The notes under the pieces were generated by a model. That model ran no database searches, had not been told where the DNA came from, and saw only the letters and a program-made list of their open reading frames with translations. This document shows, piece by piece, positions 52,078-64,000 of a stretch of 64,000 nt of DNA; the first letter of the stretch is position 1, and every line of letters starts with the position of its first letter. The DNA is from Siniperca chuatsi (Eukaryota; Chordata; Actinopteri; Centrarchiformes; Sinipercidae), in NCBI RefSeq assembly GCF_020085105.1, contig NC_058043.1:15595167-15659166 (forward strand), in the 5' to 3' direction. Made by a program: the position numbers and the translations under genes.

Positions 52078-52130
52078 CATTACTTGTGAGTAAGTCTCTG
52101 CAGTGAAGTTCTGAATCCTGCTAATTGTTT
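52078..52130 (-). other. inka1: INKA1 second 5'UTR exon (inferred)
   Basis: 53 bases between an acceptor (TTTGTTGCAG) and a donor (AATG, GTACGG) on the minus strand. Joined to the coding exon, its final ATG would be out of frame with INKA1, so it is read as untranslated, possibly holding a short upstream ORF. Confidence 0.45.
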
Positions 52131-52230
52131 CTGCAACAAACAACAAAAAAAAGATTAGATAAGTGATGGGCGTTTCTCAAAAGTATTACCCTTCTTAAGA
52201 CATATGGTCATTTTAAGTAATAACACTCAC

Positions 52231-52430
52231 CTCTGTATTTGGTTCAAAATGAATCCGAGTACAATCAACAACTCCAGAGATTGACAGCCGAACACAGCCG
52301 ATGCTTCGTCCGGTATACTCTCTCCTCTGAACCAGAACAGGGTCTGTCAGCGGACTTTACCGATGCTGAGCTTTTCGCTGCAGCAAATCAACGCAAGGCA
52401 TCACAAAATCAGCCAATAGGAAGTCGCCTG
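52231..52430 (-). other. inka1: INKA1 first exon and promoter region (inferred)
   Basis: A GC-richer block on the minus strand ends in a strong donor (ACAGAG, GTGAGTGTT) at 52231. A CCAAT-type box (CTATTGGCTGAT) lies near its upstream limit (52412-52423). The transcription start is approximate. Confidence 0.45.
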
Positions 52431-53069
52431 AAACAAGATACCTCCCTGTGTAATTACAGCGGGTCCTACTGTAATTGTACTACACTGTTGAGACTCTACA
52501 TCTGCAGTTGGATAATTAGACAATTTTTATTTAACAATAAATAGATTAAATGATCACAGGACCTTTTAAAATGTTTTCCATTTATCCAGATACTATTAAA
52601 TATTGCAAATCACTGAGACTGATTATTGTATTTAATAAATTATTTTTAAGATCAACACTTGATTGTAGCTTCACAAGGCTGTGTACATTAATGCAGAGTA
52701 TAAAACGCCACTTTTGTAAAAGTTATCTTGGGCAACTGCTGTGAATGAAAAGCTTCTGCATACATGTGCTGATTTACTGAAATCTACATGTCGCCATCTT
52801 GTGGATCTTTGTAAACAGGACCTCCCATATTACCATTCTCTATTGTCGCTGCATATAAACCTTTTTCACACCATTTATTTAGGTCGGAGCAATGCATACC
52901 ATCCATTCACCATTCTTGTCTTAATTGGTCTATAGAAATGCAAACACAGTATTGGGATCAAGTGAAGTTCTCATTTCATTTGCAAATGAGCAAAGCATTC
53001 ATGACTGTACCTCCTCAGCTCACCTGTTTGGATGTTGATAACACTTTGTATTATAATTCAGCCAAGTAC

Positions 53070-53585
53070 AGTGATGGGAGACAAGCTCAGATCCTTCACT
53101 TCAGTAAAAGTACCAATATAAAGATGTAAAAATACTCAATTGCAAGCAAAAGTCCTGCATTCAAAGGGCTAACGAAGTAAAAGTACAGAAGTATTATCAG
53201 CAAAAAAGGTACTTAAAGTACTGATTCTGTACAAAAATGGTCCCTTAGACTTATTAGATTAGAGGAAAGGAATGTTATATAGCCCAAATTATCCAACATT
53301 TTTGTGAAATGTTGGATAATTGTACTTATTTGGGCCTTAAACAGTTATATAAATGAAACCATCTGACTCATAGACATCTGCACCATAACAAGGGTCCCCA
53401 GCTAGACAGTTGTAAAAGGTTGGGAACCACAGGTTTAATCTTTAGCATTGTCTTATATAAGCTCTAGTGGAGTAGAAGTATAAATTGGCATACAGAGGAA
53501 ATACTCAAGTATTGCTCAAGTACCTCAAGTAATTATACTTAAATACATTACTTCAGAAGATGTATAAAGTTACTCTCCACCAATG
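53070..53585 (-). repeat. Dispersed fish repeat, copy B2
   Basis: Related to the copy at 27683-28285 (AGTACAGAAGTATTATCAGC, CTCAAGTAATTATACTTAAA, end CTCCACCAATG). It contains a perfect 15-bp hairpin (53287-53301 with 53307-53321). Confidence 0.5.
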
Positions 53586-54441
53586 TCACCTATTTACCTT
53601 AAAGAAAAACAACAGATGGAGGTTTTTCAGAGTCGAGAGGAATTAAACACAAGTCACTTTTTGTACACACTCCATTTTCTAGTGCAGTGCAACCCTCTCT
53701 TACACAATATTCCATAACTGCTCAGATTCATCGTCTCATGTTTTACAAATATTTTTTGTGTGTTTTTAGTAGAATTCTGTTCAAACATGGAGGAACAGAA
53801 TAATGTGCTTTTTGTGCATTTTCTTTTGACACATCACACTGCAGAATAAAAGATCACGTGACCAAACTTTTATTTACATTTAACAAGTGAATGACTTTTA
53901 TCTCAATATTAATGAACAACTATTATCCATTTGTATCTGTGTTGTGGTGCATCTTAAATCATGGGTTATGTGAACTGAAGTGGAGTAGAAATAGCCCTAA
54001 TTCACACTATGAAGATAGCATGTCTCTAAAGAACAAGTGTAAACAGATGTCAAGGCACAAACATATGTAAAAAGACTTGGAATGAAACAAATAGCACAGA
54101 ACAATCCATGTTAGGAACAGACATAACCACTTAAAAATCTTGTAGATATCTTAAAAGTGACACATAACCATTTCTGTTTTGTTTCTTTAAATGTTATTCA
54201 GTTTGTGGGAGATACAAGCTAATCTATAGACAGTCATGCAGAACAATGCACTATAGTACAACTGTGAATATTGATTCTGTGTAAACATTGTACAAAAAAC
54301 ATTTTCCCTTCATCCATTTTCATTCTCTATGCTTGTTTGTTTTCTTTTAAAAATAAGCTCTGTGCAGTCAAAAGGTTCATAAAATGCCAAGAGATCTGAA
54401 TACAAAAAATGTGACCAAATCAAACAACTATTGTTTAAACA

Positions 54442-54687
54442 AGTGGTTCTCAAACTGGTTCTTGAACGCCTATTAAGAATTAAATAATACTTTTGCTGTA
54501 TTTTCATTTGCCTTGTGGCATGATGATAATGGGTTATTTTTATAGATTTCTATCAGCTAATATAATTAAAATTATTTAGCACTTCTCAGGTGAGTGCCCT
54601 TGATTGTTAGTGATTCTCATGCAAGAAGGGGGTCCTTGGTCAAATATCTTTTTACAGGTGCTCAGTATGAATAGTATGAGAACCACT
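54442..54687. mobile_element. Small hAT-like MITE
   Basis: 246 bases bounded by an exact 11-bp terminal inverted repeat (AGTGGTTCTCA ... TGAGAACCACT), a terminus typical of fish hAT MITEs. No clear target duplication remains. Confidence 0.6.
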
Positions 54688-55067
54688 GATCAAGCGCAGT
54701 TAGAATTATATTATATATATATAAATAAAAAAATAACACAATTGACAGAGAATGTGATGGTTGTAAATCAGTGATTGTTGAAGATCTTTAAGGTTTCCCC
54801 TCTAGGAATCAAGTCTGTTATGGTTTTCATTATGAAAAGCAGTAATCATCACATGGCTGTTGCAGTCTCTCATGAAGTCTGTGTGCATCGGGCATTTTTC
54901 CTGCATGAACAGAAAAATGACAAAAAAGCACCTTTAGACAAATACAATAAAAAATGTAGAGAGAAGAGATGTTATTCCACTGTTTTAATGTACAAGGACT
55001 TGAATTTATGTTTACTATTGTATCCTGTTTAATCTTGTCCTCAGCAAATTACAGTAAATCACAGAGA

Positions 55068-55345
55068 CTTGGATGAGTTTACATTATACTTGCCAAACAC
55101 AAAATATGTGGTTCACCCAAATCACAAAAACATATTTTCTCACGTATCCCTAGTGGTATCTAGCCATGCAGATGTTTTGGTTTCACTTGCTGAGTTTTTG
55201 AGATTTCATGTTCTTCTTCTATTTTTGTTGTATGAAATATATATAATTATTTGTGGTGCTCATAGTAATGACATAAAAAACTCAACAGCCTTTACAGAAA
55301 CAGTCTTGTTAATTTAGATAATCCACAGACCTCATTGTACTTGTA
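55068..55345 (+). mobile_element. Degraded MITE related to the 39875 foldback
   Basis: GTGGTTCACCCAAATCAC, AAACATATTTTCTCAC, AAAACTCAACAGCCTTTACA and GATAATCCACAGACCT follow the order seen in the foldback at 39875-40326. One end appears lost. Confidence 0.4.
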
Positions 55346-55573
55346 AAATCAAGTCAATTTCATATATATAGCCCAAAATCACAAATTTGTCTCAATATGT
55401 ACAAAATACGACATCCTTTATCATTGAAAATAGTCAGTAGGTGGTGTAATAAATGTATGATATGGCTTGAAGGTGTGTTATTTGTGGCAAAATTAACTAA
55501 CCATGCAGATTAAGAGCTGCTACAAATTATAATTTTGCTAACTTTTAGGATGCCAGTCATCTATGATTAAATT

Positions 55574-55954
55574 AGGGCCGCAACCAACGATTACATTCAT
55601 TATCGATTAATCTGTCAGTTATTTTCTTGATGAATAGATTATTCATTTAGTCTATAAAATGTCAGAAAATAGTAAAAAATAGTCATCCAGAATTTCCCAG
55701 AGCTCACATTGACATACTCAAATTGCTTGTTTTCTATCTGCCCAACAGTTCAAAACACAAAGATATTCAGTTTACTATTATAGAAGAGTAGGAAAACCAA
55801 CAAATATTCACTTTCGAGAAGCTAGAGCCACAGGGTTTTTGGTATTTTTGCTTAAAAAATTGACCTAAACAATGAATCAATTATCAAATTGTTGCCAAAT
55901 TATTTTCTGTCGATAGACTAAGTGATTAATTGACAAATCGTTTCAGCTCTATTT
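55574..55954. mobile_element. hAT-like MITE in GNAI2 3' region
   Basis: The left end (TAGGGCCGCAACCAACGATT) and reversed right end (TAGAGCTGAAACGATTTGTC) match the 'GGGCTGCAACTAACGATTA' MITE group of fish. It ends about 26 bases from the GNAI2 stop codon, so it probably contributes to the 3'UTR. Confidence 0.5.
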
Positions 55955-55980
55955 CCACCACGCTGTCATATATCCTACCT

Positions 55981-63307
<7,327 letters not shown>

Positions 63308-64000
63308 CTGCAGGGGGCGATAAGGACACAGGGCATCACTGCCAAAACATACATGAAAACTGTTATCCTTGACACAAAATATAATTACATCATCTGTATC
63401 CACTGTATAAATTTGTGTATGGTTTACAACAGTAATTATACATCATTAAAGGATAGGTCTACATTTCTTCAAGTCTATCTTAATCACAATACTCACATGC
63501 CCGTATGTACATTGAAAGGGTTATCCACAGTCCTATTTCAGTCAAAAAGTTGGTTTTAAAGAAAAAAATTGAAAAAAAGAGTTTTCAGCAGTCTTAGACA
63601 AATCAAGTTTGTCTTTTTAGTACAAGCTTTCCTCTTTGTGGTTCAACAGAGATCATTTGCTTGCTGAGTAACTTTGGAAGATACCTGCTTTATTTTATCC
63701 AACACAGAGTGCTGAAACCTCATATTAGCTTTGGCTGAACACGGACTGTGGATTTTATCCTTTATTTCTTATATTGAAATTTCTATAAGAAGGAGCTAGT
63801 ACTTATGAGCATATGAGTTATATTTTAAGACCGACTTGACAAAATGTGCCCTATCCTTTAAGGACACAGTAAAGTGAGTTTTAGTAGCTAACTGTTCTTC
63901 AACTCCTATGAAGACATGGGCACTGTTAAGGCGAAAACATCATGGAAACATAACAAAACAAAAATCCTTAAACTATGGAAATATAAAACAGTACACATAG
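63308..64000 (-). other. GNAI2 intron running off the right edge
   Basis: Sequence upstream of the acceptor CGCCCCCTGCAG; most of it is the MITE at 63446-63861. The preceding GNAI2 exons are outside the window. Confidence 0.7.
63446..63861. mobile_element. MITE with exact 11-bp TIRs
   Basis: 416 bases bounded by TTAAAGGATAG and its exact reverse complement CTATCCTTTAA. The body resembles a common fish MITE (TGAAACCTCATATTAGCTTTGG). It lies in the GNAI2 intron upstream of the first visible exon. The outer TTAA could be a TTAA-type target site. Confidence 0.6.

Larger units (their letters stand above)
52431..55980. other. INKA1-GNAI2 spacer and GNAI2 3' region
   Basis: No further gene recognised. 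It holds repeat copy B2 (53070-53585), a hAT-like MITE (54442-54687), a degraded MITE (55068-55345) and a hAT-like MITE (55574-55954). The GNAI2 3'UTR runs leftward into this region; a minus-strand AATAAA at 53874-53869 is one possible end. Confidence 0.55.

Overview
The window is nuclear DNA from a ray-finned fish, most likely a percomorph teleost. It holds intron-rich vertebrate genes with GT-AG introns in an AT-rich background. The introns carry dispersed repeats of kinds I recognise from spiny-rayed fish: hAT-like MITEs, Tc1/mariner, a Penelope-like element, non-LTR tails and foldback MITEs. The species cannot be named from the sequence alone.

Four protein-coding genes are present. (1) 1-6892, minus: the N-terminal two thirds of the ectodomain of a MET/RON-family receptor tyrosine kinase, called MST1R; its transmembrane and kinase parts lie beyond the left edge. 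(2) 12343-48549, plus: a complete 24-exon ubiquitin-like-activating E1 enzyme of 1013 residues, called UBA7 (the ISG15-activating E1), with an interferon-response-like motif about 120 bases before its ATG. (3) 49982-50866, minus: INKA1 (FAM212A), a PAK4 inhibitor, with its coding region in one exon and two non-coding 5' exons to about 52430. (4) 55981-63307, minus: the last five coding exons of a G-alpha-i subunit, GNAI2; its N-terminal exons lie beyond the right edge.

MST1R and UBA7 are divergent, UBA7 and INKA1 converge tail to tail, and INKA1 and GNAI2 follow each other on the minus strand. All four have orthologs close together on human 3p21.31, so this is a conserved syntenic block rather than a functional operon. 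The shared neighbourhood is the main argument for the names MST1R (over MET) and UBA7 (over UBA1).

Non-genic space: 6977-12342 holds the MST1R 5' region and the MST1R-UBA7 intergenic space. One UBA7 intron (28597-45095, 16.5 kb) is a quarter of the window and separates the C-terminal ubiquitin-fold domain from the rest of the enzyme. The region 52440-55980 between INKA1 and GNAI2 is rich in repeats.

I found no convincing undescribed gene system. The observations most worth a second look are: a perfect (GA)68 tract that forms the whole polypyrimidine tract of a GNAI2 3' splice site; a Tc1 element with two inverted 3' halves; a Penelope-like remnant with a hammerhead-ribozyme-like core; a perfect 42-bp snapback palindrome; and the ISRE-like motif at UBA7. 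Exon boundaries were read by eye from reading-frame continuity and splice consensus, with no alignment. Family names for repeats rest on recall and should be checked.
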